This document shows, one piece after another, positions 53,781 to 62,430 of a stretch of DNA of 64,000 bases. The stretch is from a candidate division KSB1 bacterium (GTDB lineage: Bacteria > Zhuqueibacterota > Zhuqueibacteria > Zhuqueibacterales > Zhuqueibacteraceae), in assembly GCA_034506175.1 (NCBI GenBank), contig JAPDQB010000002.1, positions 62,001 through 126,000 of the forward strand, read 5' to 3'. How positions within the stretch are numbered: the first letter of the stretch is position 1; every line of letters starts with the position of its first letter. The translations under genes and the position numbers were made by a program. A model generated the notes under the pieces. The model ran no database searches. It was not told where the DNA came from and was given only the letters and a program-made list of their open reading frames with translations.

Positions 53781-55277
53781 CTACTGCCGCAGCCGGCTCT
53801 TCCAAAAGCCGTACACGAAATACAACGCCAATCCCGCTAATAGCCAAATACCGAAGCGCACCCAAGTTACCCAAGGCAGACCGGCCATCAAATAAATGCA
53901 TGAAGCGATGCCGAGCAGTGGCACCACTGGCACGAACGGGGTTTTGAACGCGCGCGGGCGGTTGGGATCTTTGTAGCGCAAGATGATGATGCCGGCGCAG
54001 ACGAGCACGAAGGCGAAGAGCGTGCCGATGTTGGTCAACTCGACAATCTCGTTGATGTTCGCCACGGCCGAAATCGCGGCGACAACAACTCCAGTCCAAA
54101 TCGTGGTGACGTGCGGGGTTTTATATTTCGGATGTACTTTGGCGAAGCCAGGGGGCAATAAACCATCGCGCGACATGGAGAAGAAAATGCGCGGCTGGCC
54201 ATATTGGAAAACCAGCAACACGGCGGTCATGGCGATGACCGCGCCGAAAGCGACGAGGCCGGCGGCGACGTCGGAACCAACGTAAGCCAGCGCCGCGGCA
54301 AGCGGATCAGCAACGCCAAGTTTATCCCACGGCATCATGCCGGTGAGCACAGCGGCAACGGCAACGTAAATCAACGTGCAAATTGCCAGCGAGCCGATGA
54401 TGCCGATCGGCATGTCGCGGCCTGGCTTTTTGCACTCTTCGGCGGCGCAGGAGATGGCGTCAAAACCGATGTAAGCAAAGAAGATCAAGCTCGCGCCGGT
54501 CCAAACGCCGGGGAAGCCATTCGGCATAAATGGCGACCAGTTTTCCGGTTTGACATATTTTACGCCGACAAAAATAAAAAAGAAAAGAATGACAAGTTTG
54601 ATCACCACCATGATGTTATTGACTCGCGCCGACTCCTTCGCGCCGAGCACGAGAATCCAGGTGATGAAGGCGACGATGGCGACCGCAAGAAAATTAAAAA
54701 TAATCGGAACACCGAAAAGCTTGGGCGCATTGATCCAGGCTTCGTAATTCAGCGCAATCGACGAGTCGATTTCTCCACCCGCTTTCGCAACCGCTGCAGC
54801 CGCTTGCGCTGCCGATCGATAGTCCACCGAGAGCCAGGCGGGAATGTGCAAGCCGATGCCCTCGCACAGTTGATGAAAATACGCGGCCCAGCCGATGGCC
54901 ACGGCAACATTGCCGATGGCGTATTCGATAATCAAATCCCAGCCGATGATCCACGCCACCACTTCGCCGAGCGTGGCATAAGAGTAAGTATAGGCGCTGC
55001 CGGCCACCGGTACGAGCGAGGCAAATTCGGCATAGCACAGCCCGCAAAACGCACAGGCCACCGCGGTGAGAACGAACGAAAGCATGATGCCGGGGCCGGC
55101 GCCGGGCCGGAGAGCGTCGCCGGCAACCGCGGTGCCGATGACGGCAAAGATGCCGGTGCCGATGATCGCGCCGATGCCGAGCGAGATCAAATCAATCGAG
55201 CCGAGCGAGCGCTTCAAGCGCGTCTCTTCGGCTTCGTGGGTCAACTGGTCGAGGTTCTTGGTGCGAAAAATGCTCAT
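53781..55277 (-). CDS. APC-family amino acid permease (CAT-like)
   Basis: 498 residues from ATG 55277 (MSIFRTKNLDQL); a longer frame upstream is unsupported. The N-terminus DQLTHEAEETRLKRSLGSID, then LGIGAIIGTGIFAVIGTAVA is typical of cationic/branched amino-acid permeases (YfnA/CAT), with about 12-14 helices. No good Shine-Dalgarno. Probably imports amino acids by proton coupling. Confidence 0.93.
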   Translation of the reverse strand: MSIFRTKNLDQLTHEAEETRLKRSLGSIDLISLGIGAIIGTGIFAVIGTAVAGDALRPGAGPGIMLSFVLTAVACAFCGLCYAEFASLVPVAGSAYTYSYATLGEVVAWIIGWDLIIEYAIGNVAVAIGWAAYFHQLCEGIGLHIPAWLSVDYRSAAQAAAAVAKAGGEIDSSIALNYEAWINAPKLFGVPIIFNFLAVAIVAFITWILVLGAKESARVNNIMVVIKLVILFFFIFVGVKYVKPENWSPFMPNGFPGVWTGASLIFFAYIGFDAISCAAEECKKPGRDMPIGIIGSLAICTLIYVAVAAVLTGMMPWDKLGVADPLAAALAYVGSDVAAGLVAFGAVIAMTAVLLVFQYGQPRIFFSMSRDGLLPPGFAKVHPKYKTPHVTTIWTGVVVAAISAVANINEIVELTNIGTLFAFVLVCAGIIILRYKDPNRPRAFKTPFVPVVPLLGIASCIYLMAGLPWVTWVRFGIWLLAGLALYFVYGFWKSRLRQ

Positions 55278-55347
55278 GGTGGGCTCAAAAAAATAAAAAG
55301 AAAAAATGATAAAAAGATAATTAGCAGCAAAGAACGACTTTAAAAAA

Positions 55348-55746
55348 CTATTGTGCAGATTCGTCATCTTCGGGCTCTTGAGATTTGTTGCGTTTGATCG
55401 CTTTTGCAAGCCGCGAGTTGAAAATCTTGATCAGCTCGGTAATTTCATTCAGCAGCCACGTATTCAAATCTGTTTCGCCGAAAGCAGCTTTGGAAAGTTT
55501 CAGCCAGTAACGCGTTTCTTTCGATTCTTTCAGGCAAGTCCTGATTTTATAAATAAAATCTTTTGGGCTTGCGCTTTCATCGGCTTCTTCATAATTTGAG
55601 CCGGGCGAGCAGCCGCAGCGGATGAGTTGCTTGCCATATTCAAAGCCCACGACATCACGCGGAAACGTGCGCACGTATTTTGTGATTTGCACTGCAAAAC
55701 GAAAAGTTCTCTCGTGCAGATCGAAAATCGGCTCCATCTTTTCCAT
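55348..55746 (-). CDS. Four-helix-bundle protein (23S rRNA intervening-sequence family)
   Basis: 132 residues: 'FDLHERTFRFAVQITKYVRT' opens the TIGR02436 family; YGKQLIRCGCSPGSNYEEAD and KIRTCLKESKETRYWLKLSK follow. Homologues are encoded within 23S rRNA insertions or next to various genes. Function unresolved; possibly nucleic-acid or ribosome binding. It lies 70 bp upstream of the permease gene on the same strand. Confidence 0.9.
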   Translation of the reverse strand: MEKMEPIFDLHERTFRFAVQITKYVRTFPRDVVGFEYGKQLIRCGCSPGSNYEEADESASPKDFIYKIRTCLKESKETRYWLKLSKAAFGETDLNTWLLNEITELIKIFNSRLAKAIKRNKSQEPEDDESAQ

Positions 55747-55810
55747 AACACCCTCCCAAATAGCTAATGGTTCATTCGTTTCTTTTTATCTTTTTCGCTT
55801 TTTATCTCTT

Positions 55811-57061
55811 TCATCCAATAAGCATCCCCGCCACCGTCGCCGTCATCCAGCTCGCCAGCGCGCCGCCGAACATGGCGCGCAGGCCGAGCTTGGCCAGGTC
55901 GCTGCGGCGTTCCGGGGCCATGCCACCGATGCCGCCGATTTGGATGGCAATGGAAGAGAAGTTGGCGAATCCACACAACGCGTAGGTGGCGATGATCTCG
56001 GCGCGCTCGCTCATGCCGCCGCTTTTGATCAAATCGCCAAGCTGCACGTAGGCCACGAATTCATTAATGGAAATTTTGGTGCCGAGCAGATTGCCGAACT
56101 CGAGGCAGTCTTTCCACGGCACGCCCATGAGCCAGGCAAGGGGCGAAAAAATCCAGCCGAAAAGCGTGCGCAAATCTTGCGGAAAATAAGCAAAGCCGAA
56201 CCAGCTCAACAAGGCCTCGTGAATGACGCCCATGCCGGCATTCACGACCGCAATGAGCGCGATGAAGGCGAGCAACATGCCAGCCACATTCACCGCGAGT
56301 TTTACCCCATCGGCAGCGCCGACGGCGGCAGCTTCGATCACATCGCCAGCAACTTTTCCGGGGGGCACCTTCACGTGACCCTTGGTGACGGATTCTTCTT
56401 TTTCGGGCAGGATAATTTTCCCCATCATCAAGGCGGCGGGCGCGGACATCACACTCGCGGCCAACAAATGTGACGCCGGAATGCCCATGGCAATATACCC
56501 CGCCAATACACCTCCGGCGACGGTGGCAAAGCCGCCGCACATAATTGCCATCAATTCCGATCTGGTCGCTTGCGCTATGAACGGTCGAATCAGCAGCGGC
56601 GCTTCGGTCTGACCGACAAAAATATTGGCCGAGCACGACAGTGATTCCGCGCCGCTGGTGCCCATGGTTTTTGCCATCACGACGGCGATCATTTCAACAA
56701 TTTTTTGCATGACGCCGAGGTGATAAAGAATCGACATCACGGAGGAGAAAAAAATGATGGTGGGAAGAATTCTGAAGGCAAATTGAAAGCCGAAAGTGCT
56801 TTCGTATTCAGGCTTGACGATGTTGTCGAAGAGAAACCGCGTGCCATACTGGGTGAAATTGAGGAAGGCGGTGACTTTATCGCCGGTCCATTGAAACGCG
56901 ACTTTTCCGGCGTCCGTCCAGAGTATGATCATTGCAAAAAAAAGCTGCAAACCCGTGCCCCACAATACTACACGCCAGGGAAAGCGGCGACGGTCGTATG
57001 ATATTAACCAGGCGATGCACACCAAGGTCATCATGCCGACTACACTGATGAGTCGTTCCAT
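55811..57061 (-). CDS. NupC-family concentrative nucleoside transporter
   Basis: 416 residues, about 9-10 helices. N-terminal RRFPWRVVLWGTGLQLFFAM, VMSILYHLGVMQKIVEMIAV, GTSGAESLSCSANIFVGQTE (nucleoside-binding helical hairpin) and LGTKISINEFVAYVQL are CNT signatures. Sodium- or proton-driven nucleoside uptake. GAGAGGAAGAGC precedes the ATG. Confidence 0.95.
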   Translation of the reverse strand: MERLISVVGMMTLVCIAWLISYDRRRFPWRVVLWGTGLQLFFAMIILWTDAGKVAFQWTGDKVTAFLNFTQYGTRFLFDNIVKPEYESTFGFQFAFRILPTIIFFSSVMSILYHLGVMQKIVEMIAVVMAKTMGTSGAESLSCSANIFVGQTEAPLLIRPFIAQATRSELMAIMCGGFATVAGGVLAGYIAMGIPASHLLAASVMSAPAALMMGKIILPEKEESVTKGHVKVPPGKVAGDVIEAAAVGAADGVKLAVNVAGMLLAFIALIAVVNAGMGVIHEALLSWFGFAYFPQDLRTLFGWIFSPLAWLMGVPWKDCLEFGNLLGTKISINEFVAYVQLGDLIKSGGMSERAEIIATYALCGFANFSSIAIQIGGIGGMAPERRSDLAKLGLRAMFGGALASWMTATVAGMLIG

Positions 57062-57175
57062 GCTCTTCCTCTCTCCGCAGGTTTTGCCAGAGGGTTACTG
57101 GCGGTTAAAATAAATTTCGTTCGAGGTTGATTGGAAAATGGCTGTTTCATCTCCGTGAAAGTTCGGTTCGGCTTC

Positions 57176-58447
57176 CTACTTTTTAGCCTGATCTAAATTC
57201 TGCAAAAATTGCCGGGCATACTTTCGCATCTCGTCAAAACGCGCGTCTTTTGAATCGGCCGTGCGCTGCAAAAAACTGCGAAACCAGGTTGCCGCTTTGG
57301 GATAATCATTCAGCGTTTGATAAACCGTGCCGAGAAAATAATAACAATCGTGACAGCCGGCATTCAGCTCGATGGCTTTGCGATAGGCCTGAATGGCGGA
57401 CTTGTTTTTGTTTTGGCTCATGCGCGCCGCGCCGAGCATGTAATGCTGCCGGCTGCTGAAATCGAGATTCGTTTTGGAAAGCCTGACGGCATGCAGCATG
57501 GCGCTTTCGGCCTCGCGGTATTTTTTCAACTGATAATAGGCCAAGCCGAGATTGAAATGGCTGCTCGCCAGCGCCGTATCCTGCCGCACCGCCGCCGCAA
57601 AGTAAACGGCGGCAGAGTCGAAACGCGACGTGCTCTGAAAGGCGCGGCCGATATCGGAGAGCACGCTCACGCTCGAGTCACCCGTTGCAGCCAGATAAAC
57701 TTTCAAATAACTCAGCGCCAGATCGTTGCGGCTGCGGCGTGCGTTCATGTAACAGGAGCCCAATCGCCGCAAGATGCGCGGATAGCTTGCCGCGCGATAG
57801 GAGAGGCGCTGGTAAATTGCCGCGGCGTGCTCATATTGAGTCTCGCAAAAATAGGCATCAGCCAGCAGCAACTGCGCCGCAAAATTAGTTGAATCAGAGG
57901 CCAGCTTGCGTTCGGCCAATTGCGCGGCATCGGCGCAACGTGCGTTGGCTAAAAGGCAATTGCCGACGGAGGTGATCACATCGGCAGTCGCGGTCGAGTC
58001 AATGGCCTTGATTGCGGCTTCAAACTGTTTATTGGCGCACAGCAACTGCGCCAACAGCTTGCGCGCCGGCGCAAAAGTTGAGTCGGCTTTTAACGCCAGC
58101 CGTACCTCGTTGAGAGCCGAAGCGATCGCGCCGCCGGCTTCCTCTGCCTTAGCCATAAAATAGTAAGCACGCGCGCGGAACGGCCGGCTGAAAGAGGCGG
58201 TGTGCAAAACGCGATCACTGCTTTCATAATCGCCCAGATTGAAGTAGCACAAGCCTTGATAAAAAATCGCCGCCGTGTCAGTTGGATTGGCGTTGAACGT
58301 CTCGGTGTACAGCTTCAACGCGGCGCGATAATCGCCGGCGGCAAAAGCCTCGAAAGCTTCTTTGGTTTCGGGCGTTTGCGCCAGGCCAACTTGCGCCGCA
58401 AATAAAAGTCCGATAATATAATCAGAAATTCTGGCTCGCGCAAGCAT
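57176..58447 (-). CDS. Secreted TPR protein, last gene of the ATP-grasp operon
   Basis: From ATG 58447, 423 residues with signal peptide ISDYIIGLLFAAQVGLAQ. It carries ten or more TPR-like repeats (AFEAFAAGDYRAALKLYTET; AIFYQGLCYFNLGDYESSDR; ASSHFNLGLAYYQLKKYREA; AGCHDCYYFLGTVYQTLNDY). It is probably a periplasmic interaction scaffold. It starts 26 bp after the stop of a small membrane protein gene, in line with the ATP-grasp/GNAT genes, so it may be part of the same operon. Confidence 0.85.
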   Translation of the reverse strand: MLARARISDYIIGLLFAAQVGLAQTPETKEAFEAFAAGDYRAALKLYTETFNANPTDTAAIFYQGLCYFNLGDYESSDRVLHTASFSRPFRARAYYFMAKAEEAGGAIASALNEVRLALKADSTFAPARKLLAQLLCANKQFEAAIKAIDSTATADVITSVGNCLLANARCADAAQLAERKLASDSTNFAAQLLLADAYFCETQYEHAAAIYQRLSYRAASYPRILRRLGSCYMNARRSRNDLALSYLKVYLAATGDSSVSVLSDIGRAFQSTSRFDSAAVYFAAAVRQDTALASSHFNLGLAYYQLKKYREAESAMLHAVRLSKTNLDFSSRQHYMLGAARMSQNKNKSAIQAYRKAIELNAGCHDCYYFLGTVYQTLNDYPKAATWFRSFLQRTADSKDARFDEMRKYARQFLQNLDQAKK

Positions 58448-58472
58448 GATTTTTGAGAGATCAAAAATAACG

Positions 58473-58847
58473 TTACACCTCAAACGGCCGCACAATTCCC
58501 CATTGCATCAGAAGATAAAGCGCCAACGTGTACAAAAACGAAACGCCAACTGAGAGCCAAAGCTCCCGGCGTTTCGGTGGCGCTTTTCCCAGCAAACGGC
58601 TGCCGCCCCATAGCATAAACAAAATGCCGACGAGATTGCTCAACCAATATGCTGCTATCATGCCGATTTGGAATGAGCCTGGAAAGAAAAAATTTGTGAC
58701 ATTCCCCAGAAGATAAGCCAGTGGCAAATTGACAAATATATCGTTCCACCACGATAGCGGGGATAAAATGTAACCGATGGCAAAGGCGAGGCCGGGAAGG
58801 AAACGTTTTGGGGGCGTCGTCGTGACTTTGCGATCAGCGTTTTCCAT
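58473..58847 (-). CDS. Small multi-pass membrane protein of unknown function
   Basis: From ATG 58847 (MENADRKVTTTPPKRFLPG), 124 residues with three membrane segments: FAIGYILSPLSWWNDIFVNL, FQIGMIAAYWLSNLVGILFM and LWLSVGVSFLYTLALYLLMQ. The conserved-looking SPLSWWND stretch may be functional. No recognised family. The start overlaps the GNAT stop by 14 bp. Confidence 0.72.
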   Translation of the reverse strand: MENADRKVTTTPPKRFLPGLAFAIGYILSPLSWWNDIFVNLPLAYLLGNVTNFFFPGSFQIGMIAAYWLSNLVGILFMLWGGSRLLGKAPPKRRELWLSVGVSFLYTLALYLLMQWGIVRPFEV

Positions 58848-59349
58848 GGAAACGCTTGGCGTAGATGATGCGATCATCTCCATCGGCATAAAAATCCGGA
58901 ATGCGAGCGACTTCGTGATAGTGATGGCGGGAATATAAACGGCGCGCGGCTTCATATCTCGGCAAAGACGAGGTCTCGATAATCAGCAAACGCGCGCGTG
59001 TGGCAGAAGGTGCGGCTTCGCTGACTTGGCGCTCGACATATTCCATCAGCAAGCTGCCGATGCCGCGTCCATGCCACTCCGGATCGGCGGCGATCCAATA
59101 AAGATCATACGTGCCGGCGGTCAGCGGCGTCGGGCCGTAGCAAACGTACCCGGCCGGCTGATCCGATTCATCAACCGCGCAGGCGAGTATGTAATCTTTT
59201 TGGTCCGCGTTGTTGAGATAAACATCAATCAGCTCCAACGCGCACTGCACTTCCATTTCGAGAAAGACTTGCGTCTGCCGCAAAATGCGTTCGATGCTCG
59301 GTCGGTCGTCGCGGCGCAAAGGCCGGATGGCTATGCCCGTAGGAGTCAT
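58834..59349 (-). CDS. GNAT-family N-acetyltransferase
   Basis: 171 residues. IAIRPLRRDDRPSIERILRQ opens the fold; the acetyl-CoA loop is in DPEWHGRGIGSLLMEYVERQ (Q/R-x-x-G-x-G/A), and the closing strand is SLPRYEAARRLYSRHHYHEV with the aromatic acid-side Tyr. A GAGG site precedes ATG 59349. The first 125 bp lie inside the upstream ATP-grasp gene in another frame. Probably acetylates an amine on the product of the ATP-grasp ligases (inference). Confidence 0.9.
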   Translation of the reverse strand: MTPTGIAIRPLRRDDRPSIERILRQTQVFLEMEVQCALELIDVYLNNADQKDYILACAVDESDQPAGYVCYGPTPLTAGTYDLYWIAADPEWHGRGIGSLLMEYVERQVSEAAPSATRARLLIIETSSLPRYEAARRLYSRHHYHEVARIPDFYADGDDRIIYAKRFHGKR

Positions 59350-60349
59350 GTGTGCCTCGCTGCAAAGCGAAATGAATCACTTCACCGATGAGTTGGGTGT
59401 AAGTGCGGCCCGAGGCGCGGGCCGAACGCGCCAGTCCTGCATCCGGCGAAATATCCGGATTGGGGTTCACTTCCAAAATATACGGCTGATTGTCGGGCGA
59501 TAAACGAAAATCGACGCGGCCGTAATCGCGGCAGCCCATCACATGAAACGCCGAGACCGCAAGGCTTTGAATCTGCCGGGTCAGCGCCTCGTCGAGCCGC
59601 GCCGGACATTGCGCGCCTGCGGTCCACTGATAATCTTCACTGCCGGCCAGCCATTTTGCGTTATAGGTGCAAATCTTCGGCAAATGCGCCGGAATGTCGA
59701 AGGTAATTTCAGAGATCGGCAGCGCCAATGGAATTTCATCGCCCACCACGGCAACGTTCAATTCACGGCCTTCGATATACTCTTCAACAATGGCGGGTTG
59801 ATGATAGGTTTGCACCACCCAGGCGACGCGCCGGCGCAACTCGGCGAGATTGCTCACCACCGCGTCGAAATCCACGCCGAGACTGGCATCTTCATGCACA
59901 GGTTTGACGATAACCGGATAGCGCAGCGAACAGCGGCCCGGCACTTCACTGCAAATCATGCCGTTCGGCGTCGGCAATTTCGCCTGTTTCAGCAGCGTTT
60001 TTGTGTGCCATTTATTCACCGCGGTTGCCAGCGCCAAGGGCGGCGCGCCGGTATAGGGAACGCCGAGTAATTCATAGGTACACGCAAAGTGCATCTCATA
60101 TTGATTGTCGCCCTGCCAGCCTTCGACGAGATTAAAAATGGCTTTCGGGCGGAAGCGCATGACGCGATCCAGGAACATCGGCGCTGAGCGCTGAACGCCG
60201 GCAATGCCAACGGCGTAGCCACATTCCAACAGCGCTTCGCGCACGGCGTTTACTTCATCCATCACGCCGGCTTCCGACAAAAAATCAATATCGCGCCCGC
60301 GCTGTTCGCGTTTCGGAACGTTATAAGCAATAAGGATTTTTTCCGACAT
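59225..60349 (-). CDS. D-Ala-D-Ala-ligase-like ATP-grasp enzyme, second copy
   Basis: 374 residues. N-terminal FNLVEGWQGDNQYEMHFACT then PYTGAPPLALATAVNKWHTK; ATP-grasp fold with VIVKPVHEDASLGVD (glycine loop), VEEYIEGRELNVAVVG, and metal-binding DFRLSPDNQPYILEVNPNPD. Forms an amide bond from an amino acid or peptide carboxyl via acyl phosphate. About 45 C-terminal residues after EVIHFALQR are low complexity and lie over the GNAT start. TAATG junction with the first ATP-grasp gene. Too divergent to be a plain cell-wall Ddl. Confidence 0.9.
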   Translation of the reverse strand: MSEKILIAYNVPKREQRGRDIDFLSEAGVMDEVNAVREALLECGYAVGIAGVQRSAPMFLDRVMRFRPKAIFNLVEGWQGDNQYEMHFACTYELLGVPYTGAPPLALATAVNKWHTKTLLKQAKLPTPNGMICSEVPGRCSLRYPVIVKPVHEDASLGVDFDAVVSNLAELRRRVAWVVQTYHQPAIVEEYIEGRELNVAVVGDEIPLALPISEITFDIPAHLPKICTYNAKWLAGSEDYQWTAGAQCPARLDEALTRQIQSLAVSAFHVMGCRDYGRVDFRLSPDNQPYILEVNPNPDISPDAGLARSARASGRTYTQLIGEVIHFALQRGTHDSYGHSHPAFAPRRPTEHRTHFAADASLSRNGSAVRVGAD

Positions 60350-61431
60350 TATGCCAGCACCTCCTGTTGCCAGTTTCCAGGTGCAATGTGCAGTTTGCCT
60401 TTTGCCGGTGTAAGATGCTGGCGCCGGCAGGCCTCGTCGAGAATCGTCAGCAAAATGTCGTCATACGTCATGCCGGCGGCGTAACAGGCTTTGGGAAAGC
60501 AGGAATGATCGATGGGATCAGGAATCAGGCCGGGCAGGGGGTTCAACTCGATGATGCACGGCTCACCGGTTTCGTCCAGGCGAACGTCGATGCGGCACAG
60601 ATCGCGGCAATTCAAAACGGTGAAGGCGCGCCTGCAAATTTTTTCGATTTTGTCCTTCAGCGTGTCGTCAAGATCGGCGGGACAACGAAAAATATCCAGC
60701 GGTGTGGCACGCGTGTCCCAAATCCATTTCGCTTCGTAGGAGTAAAATTTGTTGACGCCCTCGGGCAAACCGGTGAAATTGATTTCGACGATGGGCAACA
60801 CACGCAGCCTCGAGCCATTGCCGAGCAGCGCGACAGTAAATTCACGGCCGGGCAAGTATTCTTCCACCAGCGCCGGCTGTCGGTAGGTGCCCCACATTTT
60901 TTCGACGGCCGCTTTCAGTTCTTTGCGATTTTGCACGAGGGAATCATTCCAAATGCCCTTGCTGGAGCCCTCGAACAGCGGCTTCACAAACATCGGATAA
61001 TCGATGTGCCGAAGCTGTCCGTTGAGCGGCCACGATTGAATCACCGAAAATTTTGCGGTGGGAACACGATGATAGGCGAGAATTTCTTTGGCACGGGCCT
61101 TATCGAGACAAATCCCCAGCGTCAAGGGGTCGGAACCGGTGTAGGGGATGCGCAGCATTTCGAGCATGGCGGGAATCTGCGCCTCGCGCGAAGCGCCGAA
61201 ACGGCCTTCGGCGATATTGAAAACGATATCCGGGCGCGAACGCCGCAATTTCTCGTAAGCATTGAGGTCGGCTTCGATGGGAACGACCTCGTGATATTTG
61301 CCGAATGTGTCGATGATCGCCTGCACGGTGGCGGGATCATCCCATTCAGCCTGTTCGTCCAGTGGGACGTCTTCGCCGTCCTCCGTCAAAGGGGTCGAAT
61401 GTCTAACGTTGTAGGTGAAACCTACTCGCAT
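60349..61431 (-). CDS. D-Ala-D-Ala-ligase-like ATP-grasp enzyme, first copy
   Basis: 360 residues from ATG 61431, with AAGGAGAAATTATC in front. Motifs: DIVFNIAEGRFGASREAQIP, PYTGSDPLTLGICLDKARAK, MFVKPLFEGSSKGIWND, LVEEYLPGREFTVALLGNG, and RIDVRLDETGEPCIIELNPL then PGLIP. Compared with the second copy, the N-terminal lobe differs, so the two likely use different substrates in sequence. Paired ATP-grasp ligases of this type suggest a small peptide or modified dipeptide product. Confidence 0.9.
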   Translation of the reverse strand: MRVGFTYNVRHSTPLTEDGEDVPLDEQAEWDDPATVQAIIDTFGKYHEVVPIEADLNAYEKLRRSRPDIVFNIAEGRFGASREAQIPAMLEMLRIPYTGSDPLTLGICLDKARAKEILAYHRVPTAKFSVIQSWPLNGQLRHIDYPMFVKPLFEGSSKGIWNDSLVQNRKELKAAVEKMWGTYRQPALVEEYLPGREFTVALLGNGSRLRVLPIVEINFTGLPEGVNKFYSYEAKWIWDTRATPLDIFRCPADLDDTLKDKIEKICRRAFTVLNCRDLCRIDVRLDETGEPCIIELNPLPGLIPDPIDHSCFPKACYAAGMTYDDILLTILDEACRRQHLTPAKGKLHIAPGNWQQEVLA

Positions 61432-61833
61432 GATAATTTCTCCTTGCAGGCGTTGCCTCAGAGGCATCGCCTGAGCTTGAATTTGATTTCGTGGAAATTG
61501 AGACGATTGAGTTTCTCGCTTTCGGACACGCCCACGCGCCGGTTCCGAAAAGTGAATTGTAATTTCAAGCGTTGCTGTTTCACACCATCCTCCAATTGTT
61601 TCGGTCTACATCGGTCTGTCCCTGGGCCTCAGCCCAAATGAGTTTGAAATGGTAAAACTCGACTTTGTTGCCTGCGCCGGCAAAGCCGCGGTGAATTGAT
61701 CAAAACGATGATTTTAAAATCATTCCTCTTCAAAAAACGTCTCCTACGTGCTTGGCGAATTGCTCCTTTTTCAAGAAGAGCAGCTCGTTGCCACGAGCCG
61801 CCCTTCAAGAAATCGGTCACGACGAACCCCGCC
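61432..61833. other. Intergenic region upstream of the ATP-grasp operon
   Basis: About 400 bp. It should hold the operon promoter, but none stands out. A palindrome TGATTTTAAAATCA lies near 61707-61722. Short open frames here lack ribosome sites and are not reported. Confidence 0.45.
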
Positions 61834-62034
61834 TCACTGCTGTGGCTGCGGCTGTTCCGCCGCTTTCGCCGTGTCGGTGCTGGCTGGCTGTTCCTGTGGA
61901 TGCTCGGCGGCAGCTTCCGTCTTGTCGGCCGGATGCTCCGACGCCGCTTCTTCTTTTTTGGCGCAGCCGCCCAAAGCCAAAGCCAGCGTCAGCAGCAACA
62001 CGCCGAACATTAGAATAAATCTCCGAAGGTTCAT
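61834..62034 (-). CDS. Small lipoprotein, 66 aa
   Basis: Lipoprotein signal LRRFILMFGVLLLTLALALG with lipobox GGC, followed by a 40-residue hydrophilic Glu/Ala/Gln/Pro-rich tail (EEAASEHPADKTEAAAEHPQ), essentially disordered. AAGGAAGCGACCT precedes the ATG. Small charged lipoproteins of this sort are common in FCB genomes; no function is known. Confidence 0.72.
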   Translation of the reverse strand: MNLRRFILMFGVLLLTLALALGGCAKKEEAASEHPADKTEAAAEHPQEQPASTDTAKAAEQPQPQQ

Positions 62035-62163
62035 AGGTCGCTTCCTTTCCTCCGCTTAATTTAAAAGTATGACTTCCGCCGGCGTTTTCCTTGTTGGAAG
62101 ATCATGCGCCGGCAGATTAAAAATTAAGAATGCGCCCAAAAATTTTAAAAAAGCAAATGTTTT

Positions 62164-62346
62164 TTAAATCGGTCTACCAACCCACAAGCCGGCAAAATAA
62201 GCTTTTGCGGCTGGCAACGTGAAGAGATGTCTTTTCTGTGGCAGGATACGAATTTTTTCTTCGGCTTTATTTGGTTTTGCCGAGGATGAGGCAGGACGAG
62301 ACGCCTTCTCACCGAAATGAGAAGATGAAGCTTCGGTCGTACGCAT
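62164..62346 (-). CDS. Possible small basic protein, 60 aa
   Basis: MRTTEASSSHFGEKASRPAS followed by a Lys/Arg-rich stretch and LPAAKAYFAGLWVGRPI at the C-terminus. The ribosome binding site is weak (TTGGAG, 17 bp from the ATG). It occupies the gap between ku and the lipoprotein gene and may be only a chance frame. Confidence 0.28.
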   Translation of the reverse strand: MRTTEASSSHFGEKASRPASSSAKPNKAEEKIRILPQKRHLFTLPAAKAYFAGLWVGRPI

Positions 62347-62430
62347 AAAAAATTTATATACTCCAACAAGTTCTTTTGGAATTTGCCGTAATATCCGAAA
62401 GTTTTTTCAAAAAATCAAGAAATAATTTGT

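Noticed and set aside
54204..55343. A 379-codon plus-strand frame opposite an amino-acid permease
   Set aside because: Composition is Arg/Asp/Gly-rich as expected from the reverse of a membrane protein; the permease is clear on the other strand.
61629..61820. Possible 63-residue basic protein upstream of the ATP-grasp operon
   Set aside because: No ribosome binding site, Arg-rich composition without pattern, and position in a likely promoter region.
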